Shown: positions 54,759 through 64,000, numbered from the stretch's first letter. The stretch is DNA of 64,000 nucleotides from Bifidobacterium angulatum DSM 20098 = JCM 7096 (GCF_001025155.1 NZ_AP012322.1:1240001-1304000); one strand, 5' to 3'. Notes: generated from the sequence alone by a model not told the origin. Numbers and translations are program-made.

Positions 54759-55649
54759 CTAAACTTCCTGTTGCTTCGTGACGAATTGAACAATCATATC
54801 AATGATTTTTTGATCAATATCTGAATCAAACTTCCGGGCAAATAACATCCCTGAAGAAATAAGTGCACCATAGTCTTTTTGTCTGAAGGTATATGGATTA
54901 CCTCGTTGCCAATCGATGCAGTAACGAATCGAATCATAACTATCGCAATAATTTGGTGTATATATTCTGTTCTTAAAATACGAGTTGGCAACTATGGTTT
55001 GCAGCATAAATTCATCTCCGCAACGTGTGCGTTTGAATATATGCTCTACTTCCTTACGCTGAGAGACGACATATCGTGCGAGTTCATCAGTAATACTGAA
55101 CCAATTGGCGCCTTTTTGATATTTGATGCCATAGCGGCGTCCACGGTCAACCCCTATTTGGAGCGTTAATATAAGACGATATAATGTTTTTTCAATAATA
55201 TTTTTATGACGTCCGGAAAAGAATGCATATTTTGATACGCGTTCATAGGTTGAACGATCCAAGATATGTTTATCGAAATGAATGAATTCAGTACCCTGAT
55301 GCTCATCAAAATAGTTATGTATGGCCTGTTGAGAAGCAAGAGGTAAATCGGCGCCAGATAATAGATGATAATAAGAGTAGGTCGATTCAGATGTTGCTGC
55401 TTCAAGAAGACGCAACTCACATTCGATTTGCGAAAAATCCCCCCAGCGAACATCTACACGATTGCGAAGAACTACTAACTTGGCATTCCTGACTTGCGCA
55501 CTTAATTGATGCTTAATTCCATCAAAATCTTTATATTTTGCATCAATATGCAAGAAAATGTCATTGTTCTTGTAGTCCAAACATCGCATCAGCATCCTCA
55601 ATTGCTCAGGATGCTGATGCGCCATAATCAAATATGCGTGTTGAGACAT
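54759..55649 (-). CDS. Core-2/I-branching-type beta-glycosyltransferase (GT14-like)
   Basis: A 296-residue enzyme. AYLIMAHQHPEQLRMLMRCL, IFLHIDAK, YYHLLSGADLPLASQ and GANWFSITDELARYV match bacterial GT14-like proteins, which are metal-independent GT-A enzymes, often N-acetylglucosaminyl or xylosyl transferases. The start overlaps the stop of the pyruvyltransferase by one base (TAATG), so translation is coupled. A 13-base perfect hairpin lies in codons 10-22. Confidence 0.85.
   Translation of the reverse strand: MSQHAYLIMAHQHPEQLRMLMRCLDYKNNDIFLHIDAKYKDFDGIKHQLSAQVRNAKLVVLRNRVDVRWGDFSQIECELRLLEAATSESTYSYYHLLSGADLPLASQQAIHNYFDEHQGTEFIHFDKHILDRSTYERVSKYAFFSGRHKNIIEKTLYRLILTLQIGVDRGRRYGIKYQKGANWFSITDELARYVVSQRKEVEHIFKRTRCGDEFMLQTIVANSYFKNRIYTPNYCDSYDSIRYCIDWQRGNPYTFRQKDYGALISSGMLFARKFDSDIDQKIIDMIVQFVTKQQEV
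55586..55620 (-). other. Hairpin in the 5' coding part of the GT14-like gene
   Basis: GCATCAGCATCCT (55586-55598) pairs perfectly with 55608-55620 around a 9-base loop. In the mRNA it lies about 30 bases after the start codon and might slow the ribosome or bind a regulator. It shares GCATCAGCAT-like bases with the palindrome at 52506. Confidence 0.6.
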
Positions 55650-56803
55650 TAGTTCAATGAATCCACTACAGATTGAAGATACTCGAACGAATGAATTCGA
55701 AGTGGCTCTAATTTATCAGGCAACTGCGTATAGTCTACCGGTTCAAACAAATCAAGAGCAGAAAGCTCAGCGATAGTACGGTATCGTGACATGAGACCAA
55801 GCTGTGTTAAGAATGAGCTCGCGCGATCATCGAGCGAGGACTCGCTATGCTTGCTGCGGATATACCAGAAGTTCTTTCGGTAAATTGTGCCAAAAGCAGT
55901 TCCGTGGAACGAACTTGTGACAAAGAGTTTTGCATGCTTGACCACATTCATATAAACGTCAGGTCCATAAGAGCGTATGAGTCTAATGTCGTTACGCCAG
56001 CACATTTTTAGAGTCCATTCTTTTGCTTCCATGAAATACACAGGCATTCCGGTCTTCTTAGAAATGGACTTCAGGAAATGTTGGACTTCTTCGGTGATGC
56101 TGAAACAGTAGTAGAAGATATAATCTCCACTAATAACAGGTGTATCACCAACGTCGACAAGTTGTTCCCATTCGCTTTCATCAAGAAGCATGGTGGGATC
56201 TAGGCAGATAGGTACTTCGACGCCAGTTGCTTCCTTGATCCATTTCTGTGCATTCTTTTCTCGAACAGAAATTTTGTCAAAATGTTCAAGATAGTTCTCA
56301 TAACGTTTTGTATCGCCTTCAAGAATGAAAGGATTGTTAGCGCCGAAACTCACAGCATAGGCGAATTTGGGTCGGTCCTTAACGAACGAGAGGTAGTATG
56401 CATCATCCGCATCAATGCACTTGATATTCCAAACTTGATCACTTCCGGTTATGAAGGCTTTATACTTATCGGCGAGCGGCTTAAGTTCTTCAATTGAAGA
56501 ATACGTATCAGAGGACATATGGAAGTATCGTTTTTCGAATGCTTCATAAGAGTCGTACTGGTGTTTCATTTGACTCATATTGGTGGACCAAATCAGGCTT
56601 TTAATTGCTTGTTTCCAGTTTTTAGGCTTTGGAACCGGTGCGTACATATTACGCTGGCCCTGGTTGGAAAAATCAATTAACTCAGTCTTTTGGTGGAAAT
56701 GGTTTTCTAAAATGTGTTGAAGCGCCAAAGCCTGAAGCATAGAGCCATTATTGTGGGACGCATGGAAAGTCATCATACCGATGGTGTCTGCGTTCGTTGT
56801 CAT
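55649..56803 (-). CDS. Polysaccharide pyruvyl transferase family protein
   Basis: A 384-residue CsaB/WcaK-like enzyme that adds pyruvate ketals to glycan sugars, usually from PEP. Motifs are GMMTFHASHNNGSMLQALAL near the N-terminus, FITGSDQVWN, CLDPTMLLDESEW and VTSSFHGTAFG near the C-terminus. The start overlaps the stop of the polymerase gene by four bases (ATGA). It would give the exopolysaccharide a negative charge. AT-rich. Confidence 0.88.
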   Translation of the reverse strand: MTTNADTIGMMTFHASHNNGSMLQALALQHILENHFHQKTELIDFSNQGQRNMYAPVPKPKNWKQAIKSLIWSTNMSQMKHQYDSYEAFEKRYFHMSSDTYSSIEELKPLADKYKAFITGSDQVWNIKCIDADDAYYLSFVKDRPKFAYAVSFGANNPFILEGDTKRYENYLEHFDKISVREKNAQKWIKEATGVEVPICLDPTMLLDESEWEQLVDVGDTPVISGDYIFYYCFSITEEVQHFLKSISKKTGMPVYFMEAKEWTLKMCWRNDIRLIRSYGPDVYMNVVKHAKLFVTSSFHGTAFGTIYRKNFWYIRSKHSESSLDDRASSFLTQLGLMSRYRTIAELSALDLFEPVDYTQLPDKLEPLRIHSFEYLQSVVDSLN

Positions 56804-58071
56804 ATTGTCTCCTTAATTGATTTTGAAAAAATATTCGAATATTGATTATTGAAATATCCGCTAATAGCCACGAGAAGAATGAGAAGATAAACATAATTTT
56901 GCATGACTCCAGCCCAGAATAAAGTTGTTTCAAATAGGGCTGAGTATAGGCACATGATTGTTAATGAAATTGTATGCTTTCGCATTGCACGCAATTGAAC
57001 ATGTCTTAGTCCAATAAATAGGACCAATATCATTAAAATGTATAGAATAATTCCAATAAAACCAGTAGTAACAAGTACATAAACATAGCTGTTGTCAAGC
57101 CAATATGTTGGGTACGGGGTTAGGTTCATGCCATAAATTTCACTGGAAGCTAATCCGAGTCCTATCATCGTACGTGTGCTTGAGAAGAACGTTGGTAATG
57201 CTACCTCAAACAATGTTTCTCTGTTGGATTGATTCAACAAATCTGTTAATGGAATATTGGAAGCTCCTGCCACAAAGAAAACAAACAAGAAAAGTAATAG
57301 AAGACATTCAAGAAGTAATTTAAAATAACGTCTATTGGGTGTTTCTTTCAGCGACATGAACCCATAGCAGATTGCGTACACGATCAAACTTGAAATCGCA
57401 TTACGAGAGGCGCTTCCCAACAGCATGAGAACACTTATAAGAAGTACAATCACATTCAGGATATTATGCTTAAAAGGAATGAGATGTCGAGCTTTGAGAA
57501 TCATCCAAATGATAATATGGCATGCGCAAAATGCTCCTAGAGCATTGTAATGGCTAAAACCATAATCTGCTCTTACTCGACTCGAATCACTGAATACTGT
57601 CAAAGGATTAAGTAAACCGAGATCAGTTATATGAGTAGCAAACTGGAAAAATAAAATAAAAGAAAATGTATAAAATGCTGTAAGCAACATTTTATCGAAT
57701 AGTCGATATGCCACTGTTACAGAGACCGTTGAAAACACGATCATAAGAAAGAGCATTTGCCTGAGTAAGATACCGTTCGTGTATTGCGCTAACGGTGGAT
57801 TAACAAAAATAGCACCGAATAATATTATATAAATAATCAGCAAGGCAGATAATGCCGTTGACCAATGCATAGTGCCGATTTTTTTAGTACTTATTTTTTT
57901 ACTGACATAAAGACCTAACATAGATAAAGAATAAAAAGTCTGTACCGCAGTAGTATTAAGAGGAACGTAATTGAATTCAGTGGTAATGGAGGCTCGGCTA
58001 AGTAATATAAATGCAAATAATATCATGCATAGCTTTTCTTGCGTGATATGGAATCTAGATATCGTTGACAT
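56800..58071 (-). CDS. wzy: Wzy-type polysaccharide polymerase
   Basis: A 423-residue protein with about 11 transmembrane segments and one larger extracellular loop (around NRETLFEVALPTFFSSTRTM and GLASSEIYGMNLTPYPTYWL). The topology and place in the cluster support repeat-unit polymerase; sequence conservation in this family is low. AGGAGGTGACT precedes the ATG at 58071; a GTG two codons earlier is less likely. It is distinct from the polymerase-like proteins at 37.8 and 45.1 kb. Confidence 0.8.
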   Translation of the reverse strand: MSTISRFHITQEKLCMILFAFILLSRASITTEFNYVPLNTTAVQTFYSLSMLGLYVSKKISTKKIGTMHWSTALSALLIIYIILFGAIFVNPPLAQYTNGILLRQMLFLMIVFSTVSVTVAYRLFDKMLLTAFYTFSFILFFQFATHITDLGLLNPLTVFSDSSRVRADYGFSHYNALGAFCACHIIIWMILKARHLIPFKHNILNVIVLLISVLMLLGSASRNAISSLIVYAICYGFMSLKETPNRRYFKLLLECLLLLFLFVFFVAGASNIPLTDLLNQSNRETLFEVALPTFFSSTRTMIGLGLASSEIYGMNLTPYPTYWLDNSYVYVLVTTGFIGIILYILMILVLFIGLRHVQLRAMRKHTISLTIMCLYSALFETTLFWAGVMQNYVYLLILLVAISGYFNNQYSNIFSKSIKETI

Positions 58072-58122
58072 AGTCACCTCCTATTTAAATTATCAAGTTT
58101 TTTTATTCCTATTTAAAATAGA

Positions 58123-59106
58123 TCAGATTTTATTGCGTATTTTATAAGTCATAAATATGACTTTATATAACGTTGCATTTATCAAAAATAAATGGAATTG
58201 GATACGTTTTGCTTTTGATATGTAGTTTGCCTGTGCAATGTACTGTTTTTGGTTTTGAATGATGGAAACACATTGCTTACGAAATGCTTCCGGACAAGGT
58301 ACTTGATTCTTCAAGTATGAGTCATAAACGGTCAGCGCTGCAGATGCATATGCAGTATGTCCAATTACAGATAAGGACGGATAGTTTCGATCTATATAAC
58401 GCATTTGCTTATATGCAGCTTCAAGGAAATCATGATTGATTTTCTTACTTTTAGTAATACTGTTTGTCCGCTGGTAGTAGTTGTAACAAGCGTCTGACAC
58501 GAAGGCTACCTTTTGGGCACGATCAAAGATTTTGAACATGATAAAGAAATCTTCGCTAAGCTTGCCAACGGGGAAGCGTATGCCATCGAAAAGCTCAGAT
58601 TTGTAGAGCTTGCTCCATGCACCCATATCGAACAGTCGATAAGTGTTCATCTCTGTGATTGCATCGGGAAAGTCAAATACTTGATCAGGCTCGATATTTG
58701 CCTTTGGAATGACTGTACCGTTATCGAATACATAATTAATACCGCATACAGCAAGAACGCAGTTATTCTTTTGGGCTGCATTAAGCAATTTCTCATACAT
58801 GAATGGCTCAATGAAGTCATCGCTATCCACAAAGCCTAGGTATTCACCATGTGCTGCATCAATACCGGTATTGCGCGCTGCTGCAAGACCGGTATTCCTC
58901 TGATGAATTACCGTGATTCGTGGGTCTTTATTGGAGTAATCATCGCAAATGAGTTCAGATCCATCGGTTGACCCATCATCGACGACAATTATTTCGATGT
59001 TGGTGTATGTCTGTCGCAAAATACTATCTAGACATTTAGCAACATAGGGCTTTACGTTATAAACAGGCACAACAACACTGATAAGGGGAAGTGCTGTATT
59101 ACTCAT
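58123..59106 (-). CDS. Family 2 glycosyltransferase
   Basis: A 327-residue GT-A enzyme. LISVVVPVYNVKPYVAKCLD, IIVVDDGSTDGSELI and the DxD motif in LGFVDSDDFIEPF are conserved, with KLYKSELFDGIRFP and LSEDFFIMFKIFD in the acceptor half. AAAGGAGAAGATC precedes the ATG at 59106. The start overlaps the GT4 stop by four bases. The CDS marks the right edge of the AT-rich block; upstream genes are GC-rich. Confidence 0.9.
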   Translation of the reverse strand: MSNTALPLISVVVPVYNVKPYVAKCLDSILRQTYTNIEIIVVDDGSTDGSELICDDYSNKDPRITVIHQRNTGLAAARNTGIDAAHGEYLGFVDSDDFIEPFMYEKLLNAAQKNNCVLAVCGINYVFDNGTVIPKANIEPDQVFDFPDAITEMNTYRLFDMGAWSKLYKSELFDGIRFPVGKLSEDFFIMFKIFDRAQKVAFVSDACYNYYQRTNSITKSKKINHDFLEAAYKQMRYIDRNYPSLSVIGHTAYASAALTVYDSYLKNQVPCPEAFRKQCVSIIQNQKQYIAQANYISKAKRIQFHLFLINATLYKVIFMTYKIRNKI

Positions 59107-60257
59107 TGATCTTCTCCTTTGTAGGTGTTGAGTGTTTGTCGGGTGATGGCGTCCCAGTTGTAGCGGCCGGTGACGTATGCGGCTGCGTCCTTTCCGAACG
59201 CGGCGACCGTGTCTGGGTGGTCGAGGAGCTCCTGGAGCCTTGCCGCGAGGTCGTCCACGTCGCCCTCGCGGAACGTCACGCCGTGCATGACGCCGTCTTC
59301 GCCCCTGAGCACGTCGGCGCATTCGGGGATGTCGCTGGTCAGGCAGCAGTTCCCGTAGCTCAGCGCCTCGAGCAGGCTCATCGGCATGCCCTCCAGATCG
59401 CTGGGCAGCACGTACGCGTACGCGTTGGAATACAGTTCCGCCAGCTCCGCGCCCTGCGTGAACCCGGCAAGCACGATACGCGGATCCGATCCAGCTGCCT
59501 TCCTGACCGACTCGTAGTATTCGGCGGAATCCGATGCGCCGCCAGCGATCACGAGCCTCTTGCCGGTGTCCAGGCGCTTGAACGCGTCGATGAGGTAATG
59601 CACGCCCTTCTCCGGAACGATGCGCCCCAGGAACAGCACGTAGGAGTCCTTCACCAGCCCCCACTTCTTCGCGATCAGGTCCGCAGCCACCGACTCCACC
59701 GGCTCGATGCCGTTCGGGATCAGACGCGTGGACCGGCCGTACGTCCGTTGGAAGTACTCCTGAACGCCGCGGCTCAGCACTATCACCTCGTCCGCGCACC
59801 TGGCCGCCGTCCGCTCGCCGAGCTTCAGGTACATGGAGGCGAACTTGCCCCATTTGGCACGCTGCCAGTCAAGACCATGAATGGTCGCTACCGTGCGAAT
59901 GCCCGCCCAATGCGCCAGACGCAGCATGACGCAGGGGCCTTCGGCATGATAGTGGATCACGTCCGGTTTAGCCTTGATAGCTTGTAGTGTGGCGAAAAAG
60001 GAAGAGGATAGTGCGGCAAGTCCCTTGCCTTCAATGGTGGGAACGGAAACAACATTCACCCCGTGATAGGAGAATCGTTTGCCGTGCCCATTGGCCACGC
60101 CATCGAATTCGGATCCGGCGACGTTATGCCCGCTACGGTTATATGCAATGACCTGATGTCCACGATCAACCATTCGCGTAGCCAGCTCATCGACCACGAT
60201 CTCAATGCCACCCTCCCTGGAGGGGATGCGTTTATGCCCAATGAATGCAATCTTCAA
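59103..60257 (-). CDS. Family 4 glycosyltransferase (DUF1972-type)
   Basis: A 384-residue GT-B enzyme. KIAFIGHKRIPSREGGIEIV is the typical DUF1972 start of rhamnosyl/galactosyl-type EPS glycosyltransferases; the C-terminal donor domain has VLFLGRIVPEKGVHYLIDAF and PSDLEGMPMSLLEALSYG (E-x7-E). I prefer TTG at 60257, with AAGGA upstream, over a TTG three codons earlier. It is GC-rich like the priming gene and belongs to the conserved head of the cluster. Confidence 0.88.
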   Translation of the reverse strand: MKIAFIGHKRIPSREGGIEIVVDELATRMVDRGHQVIAYNRSGHNVAGSEFDGVANGHGKRFSYHGVNVVSVPTIEGKGLAALSSSFFATLQAIKAKPDVIHYHAEGPCVMLRLAHWAGIRTVATIHGLDWQRAKWGKFASMYLKLGERTAARCADEVIVLSRGVQEYFQRTYGRSTRLIPNGIEPVESVAADLIAKKWGLVKDSYVLFLGRIVPEKGVHYLIDAFKRLDTGKRLVIAGGASDSAEYYESVRKAAGSDPRIVLAGFTQGAELAELYSNAYAYVLPSDLEGMPMSLLEALSYGNCCLTSDIPECADVLRGEDGVMHGVTFREGDVDDLAARLQELLDHPDTVAAFGKDAAAYVTGRYNWDAITRQTLNTYKGEDQ

Positions 60258-60329
60258 TGAACTCAAATCCTTACTGCCTTAACCGCGCACGGTACCCTTG
60301 TAATCTTTGTTACGCTTTTATTCCCGCTA

Positions 60330-61856
60330 TTAGTATGCACCCTTATGAGTGATGACTGCACCGACTGTGCGGAAAAGCAGCACTATGTCTCCCAACACAG
60401 ACCAGCTTTGCACGTAGCTGACATCCAAAGACTCCGACTCCTCCTTACTCAGGTTGGATCTGCCTGACACCTGCCAGGGGCCGGTAATACCGGGCTTGAC
60501 CAGCATACGGGTAGCGTATGTTTGGTTGTATTGAGCCACTTCCTCGGGCAGCGGCGGGCGCGGGCCCACCACGCTCATATCTCCCTTGAGCACATTGAGG
60601 AACTGGGGGAATTCATCGATGGAGAACTTGCGGATAAACTTGCCCACCTTGGTGACTCGCGGATCGTCCTTCATCTTGAAAATGAAACGACCCTTCTGCC
60701 CAGTCTCCGCAGCCAGCTCAGCCTTCATCTTGTCGGCATTCACCACCATGGAACGGAACTTAATCATCTTGAACGGCTTGCCACGGCGGCCTACACGGGT
60801 CTGCGTATAGAAGATCGGCCCGCCATCGGTCACTTTGATGGCAATGGCCACCGGAACAGTGATGATGGCCGTACCCACCAATGCGAGCAGCGAGACCACA
60901 ACGTCGAACACACGCTTCTGCAGCATCACAGCCGGCGAATACTGCGACAGACAGATGGTCATCACCGTAGCGCCATGAATCACACGCACATTCGTCTCAT
61001 GGCCGCTCGCATCAGCGGCAGAGGTAACCAGCGCAATCTCCAGGTTCATGGATTCAAGACTCAACGCAAACGTATTGAAATTGTCGGAGAAACGCTGCAG
61101 CACATCCGTCACCATCACGGTTTGTGCGCCCATGGCCACAGCACGTTCGGCCAGATCGCCGCCATACGCCAGCACGGGAATCTCCTTACCACCAATCCGG
61201 CGAATCTCCTGCATAAACTCCTCGGGTGCGCTGGCAGCCTCAATATGCCCGGTCTGCGCATTCAAGCCAATCGGGCACACCGCCACCGTGCGGTAATTCA
61301 ACTGCTGCTTCTGGCTCAGAAAACGCAACGCATGCTCAATGCCCTCGCACGAGCCAACAACCACCGTGGCATACGAGTAGGCGCCCTTCTCACGGCCGAA
61401 CAGCACCAGGCGGCGAATCACAAACCGCTCAGCCATGGTGATCAGCAGCGCGCACACCATGATCAGCGCCGTGGAAAGCAGGGAAATATACGAGTTGAGA
61501 ATATAATCGACCGCGCACACCATAATGCCGGCGAGCACCGCGCCCTTGAACAGCAGCAGGTTCAGCTGGTAGCCGTCACCCATCACATGCCGGTGATACA
61601 CGCCCACGCTGTGCATGCACAGCGCCCAAATCAGCGCGCACACAATCACATACACGGCCAGATTGATATGGAAATGGAAACGAGCGGAATACAGCGCCGC
61701 CTCATTGCGCGCCATAAGCACAATCACCGAAGCGAGCACAAACGCGGCCATATCGCAAACAGTCAATGCCGCATTGACGAAGAACCTCCAATACGCAACA
61801 TTCACCAGCTGCTGCCACGATGTGTCTTTCAGTGCGGTGCTATTGGCTTGCGTCAT
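60330..61856 (-). CDS. Undecaprenyl-phosphate sugar phosphotransferase (EPS priming enzyme)
   Basis: A 508-residue polyprenyl-phosphate hexose-1-phosphate transferase that starts repeat-unit synthesis by loading the first sugar on undecaprenyl phosphate. The N-terminal half has four or five helices and a CoA-binding-like domain; the C-terminal catalytic domain has KRVFDVVVSLLALVGTAIIT (membrane hairpin), PFKMIKFRSMVVNADKM, RKFSIDEFPQFLNVLKGDMS and GPRPPLPEEV. AGGAGAAAGAAGAC precedes the ATG at 61856. It is the first gene of the minus-strand cluster, with its promoter in the 514-base gap upstream. Confidence 0.93.
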   Translation of the reverse strand: MTQANSTALKDTSWQQLVNVAYWRFFVNAALTVCDMAAFVLASVIVLMARNEAALYSARFHFHINLAVYVIVCALIWALCMHSVGVYHRHVMGDGYQLNLLLFKGAVLAGIMVCAVDYILNSYISLLSTALIMVCALLITMAERFVIRRLVLFGREKGAYSYATVVVGSCEGIEHALRFLSQKQQLNYRTVAVCPIGLNAQTGHIEAASAPEEFMQEIRRIGGKEIPVLAYGGDLAERAVAMGAQTVMVTDVLQRFSDNFNTFALSLESMNLEIALVTSAADASGHETNVRVIHGATVMTICLSQYSPAVMLQKRVFDVVVSLLALVGTAIITVPVAIAIKVTDGGPIFYTQTRVGRRGKPFKMIKFRSMVVNADKMKAELAAETGQKGRFIFKMKDDPRVTKVGKFIRKFSIDEFPQFLNVLKGDMSVVGPRPPLPEEVAQYNQTYATRMLVKPGITGPWQVSGRSNLSKEESESLDVSYVQSWSVLGDIVLLFRTVGAVITHKGAY

Positions 61857-62370
61857 GTCTTCTTTCTCCTGCCGGCTCTCCCCCCAAAGCGCATAGGAGG
61901 GGGCAACCTTCAACTTATCGAACGCTCAGTACATTACAAGCGTGCTTTCAGTAAATTTACCCATATTTTTGAGCTCAGCATATGCGCGTCTTGCTGCTAC
62001 GCACGTTTTGCAGCGTTTCCATGTCATTTTCGATATGATTTTCTCCGCATTTCAACACATTTCCAACGAAAACACACACTTTTCATCAACAAATGTTGAT
62101 GGTGCGGCGAGCGTTAACGGGGGGCAACGGGACCGCACGGCAGTTCGCCAAGCACCACACGCCTGCAGGCTTTGCACTTCGTTATGCGTTCAAACCCCGA
62201 GCCACCCGGCCACCAACAGTCAACGGTGGGAATAGTATGGCAAAGGCTTGTATGGGAAACAGCATGGGCAAAGCTAAGCATGCTTACATGGCGGCGGCCC
62301 GGCACCGAGCTCGGGATCAGACCGCAAAAGACGAAGCCACGCATGGACTGTAGGTAGATGGAGCAGGGTT
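61857..62370. promoter_or_regulatory. Divergent promoter region of the EPS cluster and the MFS exporter
   Basis: No gene is supported. The half next to the EPS gene (61930-62095) is AT-rich and should hold its promoter; the half next to the exporter is GC-rich. I cannot name a specific operator. Confidence 0.4.
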
Positions 62371-64000
62371 ATGAAGAAGAACAAAAGTTTGATTAGTCAT
62401 TCCGCCAAGGAGCCGGGCAAGGATTCCGCCAAGGCTTCCACAGGTTCCACAGGCGCTTCGATGGCACGGGCACTGACCCACGAGGAATCATACGTGAACG
62501 GCAAACTGACCCGCCCCGCATTGGTGTCCATCTCGATCCTGACGTTCATCACATTCGTTGGCAACTTCACGCAGCTGCAGCTCAGCTCCGCACTGCCCAC
62601 CATCGTGGCCGACTTCCACATTTCCGTAACCACCGGCCAATGGCTCACATCCGTGTTCCAGCTGGTCATGGGCGTGATGGTGCCGCTCACCGCGTTCCTG
62701 ACGCGCCGCTTCTCCACACGCCAGATCGTAATCTGCTCCATGGTGGTGTTCACACTCGGTTCGGCACTGGCCTGGCTTGGCCCCACATTCGTACTGGTGC
62801 TGCTGGGCCGTTTGCTCGAAGCTGTGGGCACCGGCGTGATGTGGCCGGTACTGCAGATCACCGTGTTCTCCATCTACCCGCTGTCACGCCGTGGCGTGGC
62901 GATGGGCACCGTGGGCATGGCGATGAGCGTGGCTCCGGCGCTTGGCCCGACCATCGGCGGCTGGCAGACCGACATGACCGGCTGGCGCTCCATCTTCCTT
63001 ACGCTCACGGTGATCGGCGTGGCCTCGGTGCTGCTGGCCGTATGCTTCCTGCATAATTTCGGCGAATCTGACCGCACGGCGCATGCGGACTTCTTCTCCG
63101 TGGTGCTGTCGATATTCGGCTTCGGAGGGCTGATGTTCGGCTTCACCAACATCGAGGCGTATCCGTTTACGAACCCGATGGTGTGGTGCGCAATGCTGAT
63201 TGGAGTGCTGGGCATCATATGGTTTGTGGCCCGCCAGTTCATCGCACCATGTGAACCGGGTTCCAACGTGATGAAGCGGCTGGTCGCACGCTCCCCCAAG
63301 GTGGAAGTGCCGCTGCTCGACCTGCATGTGCTGCGCAACAAAAGCTTTACAGTGGGCACGATGACGGCAGCGTTGGCGTTCTTCGCGTTTAGCTCGATCA
63401 TGGTGATCATTCCGCTCTACATTCAAAACGACCGCGGCTATTCGGCCATGATGAGCGGCCTGATCATGCTTCCAGGCGCGATCGGCCAGTGCATCGCACA
63501 GTTTGGTGGCGGGCGTGCGCTCGACCGTTTCGGTGCACGCCCCGTGGCATTGGTCGGCACCACGATTCTGCTGCTCGGCACACTCGGCATGAGCCTGATC
63601 GGGCCTCACACATGGATCTGGTGGGTGTCGATCTGCCAGTTCACACGCCAGATCGGCATGGGATTCGTGCTGATGCCGGTAACTACATGGTCATTGAACT
63701 GTCTCGCCTCACATGAGGTTGCCGCAGGATCGGCGGTAACGAACACGGTACGCCAGATCGCGGGTGCCATGGGTGCGCCGATTCTGGTGATCGTCATGGA
63801 ATCAATCGCCGCGACACGTACCGCCGCGTTGGGTGGCGGGCATGCGGCTGCGATTGCGGGCAGTATTTTCGGCGTGCAGTCGGTGCTGCGCCTCAGCACG
63901 CTGATCGTGGCGGTGATGCTGGTGATCGTGTTCCTCGGTGTGCGCGGCGAGGGTGCCGGTTCGGCACGTGACCTGGCGCGCAGGACCGTCGCCAAGCTGC
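62371..64000 (+). CDS. DHA2-type MFS drug exporter, 3' end beyond the window
   Basis: An open frame of at least 543 codons with no stop before the window end. After a 45-residue charged N-terminal tail (MKKNKSLISHSAKEPGKD) follow about 14 helices of the DHA2/EmrB-QacA family: TFITFVGNFTQLQLSSALPT, LVLLGRLLEAVGTGVMWPVL, VAPALGPTIGGWQTDMTGWR and MVIIPLYIQNDRGYSAMMSG. The C motif APALGPTIGG marks an antiporter. AGCAGGG precedes the ATG. Its function is probably proton-driven export of hydrophobic compounds; the substrate is unknown. Confidence 0.88.
   Translation, partial: MKKNKSLISHSAKEPGKDSAKASTGSTGASMARALTHEESYVNGKLTRPALVSISILTFITFVGNFTQLQLSSALPTIVADFHISVTTGQWLTSVFQLVMGVMVPLTAFLTRRFSTRQIVICSMVVFTLGSALAWLGPTFVLVLLGRLLEAVGTGVMWPVLQITVFSIYPLSRRGVAMGTVGMAMSVAPALGPTIGGWQTDMTGWRSIFLTLTVIGVASVLLAVCFLHNFGESDRTAHADFFSVVLSIFGFGGLMFGFTNIEAYPFTNPMVWCAMLIGVLGIIWFVARQFIAPCEPGSNVMKRLVARSPKVEVPLLDLHVLRNKSFTVGTMTAALAFFAFSSIMVIIPLYIQNDRGYSAMMSGLIMLPGAIGQCIAQFGGGRALDRFGARPVALVGTTILLLGTLGMSLIGPHTWIWWVSICQFTRQIGMGFVLMPVTTWSLNCLASHEVAAGSAVTNTVRQIAGAMGAPILVIVMESIAATRTAALGGGHAAAIAGSIFGVQSVLRLSTLIVAVMLVIVFLGVRGEGAGSARDLARRTVAKL

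Noticed and set aside
59107..59853. Upstream extension of the family 2 glycosyltransferase frame
   Set aside because: The extra 249 codons are the GT4 gene read out of frame; the ATG at 59106 has the ribosome binding site.
60522..62099. 525-codon plus-strand frame opposite the priming enzyme
   Set aside because: His/Arg/Gln-rich antisense shadow; the minus strand shows a complete sugar-phosphate transferase.

Overview
The window looks like a chromosomal segment of a Bifidobacterium (Actinobacteria). The housekeeping genes are GC-rich and run in actinobacterial order and style: a CarD-type RNA polymerase regulator, an ANTAR response regulator beside polA, a four-repeat ribosomal protein S1, glycogen enzymes GlgX and GlgB, a fused Wzz/BY-kinase and IS30/IS3 debris. 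I infer the genus from gene content only; the species is not resolved.

Layout: (1) 1-1700 is a graveyard of gene fragments: a TetR N-terminus, a frameshifted HsdS specificity subunit and the tail of a tyrosine recombinase. (2) 1.7-34.5 kb is a conserved core: aroA; a Tet(W)-like ribosomal protection GTPase; tRNA-Pro; a membrane protein; glgX; a Nudix hydrolase; a Nif3-like protein; polA; an ANTAR regulator; a tRNA with a Leu anticodon; a second Nudix protein; pyk; terC; uvrB; coaE; rpsA; folD; a zinc/manganese-type ABC importer with a Zur-like box; ispF; carD; glgB; and a two-component system. (3) 34.8-46.3 kb is a recombined region: a Wzz/BY-kinase, gene remnants, and two paralogous polysaccharide-polymerase-like genes in the same orientation. 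They bracket an accessory island that holds an orphan protein with palindromic operators, a DUF1294 protein, a Panacea/Doc toxin-antitoxin pair, an unknown protein and an AbiL-type (RloA/RloB) pair whose ATPase has lost its N-terminus. (4) 46.8-49.7 kb is a deaminase plus nucleobase permease unit. (5) 49.9-51.6 kb is insertion-sequence debris with a short inverted-repeat element related to a second copy at 46.4 kb. (6) 51.7-61.9 kb is an exopolysaccharide cluster on the minus strand: priming glycosyltransferase, GT4, GT2, Wzy, pyruvyltransferase, GT14, Wzx, GT2 and an acetyltransferase broken by an in-frame stop. Its middle (51.7-59.1 kb) is AT-rich and looks acquired. (7) The window ends inside a DHA2-type MFS exporter.

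How the genes work together: the priming enzyme and the glycosyltransferases would build a lipid-linked repeat unit, the pyruvyltransferase and acetyltransferase would decorate it, Wzx would flip it, Wzy would polymerise it and the Wzz/BY-kinase about 15 kb away would set chain length. GlgX and GlgB trim and branch glycogen and feed glycolysis (pyk). The most unusual items are a symmetric four-copy motif array upstream of aroA, a Leu-anticodon tRNA without a long variable arm, the polymerase/AbiL chimera, and a perfect 41-base palindrome inside a glycosyltransferase gene. I found no CRISPR array, and no convincing entirely new system.
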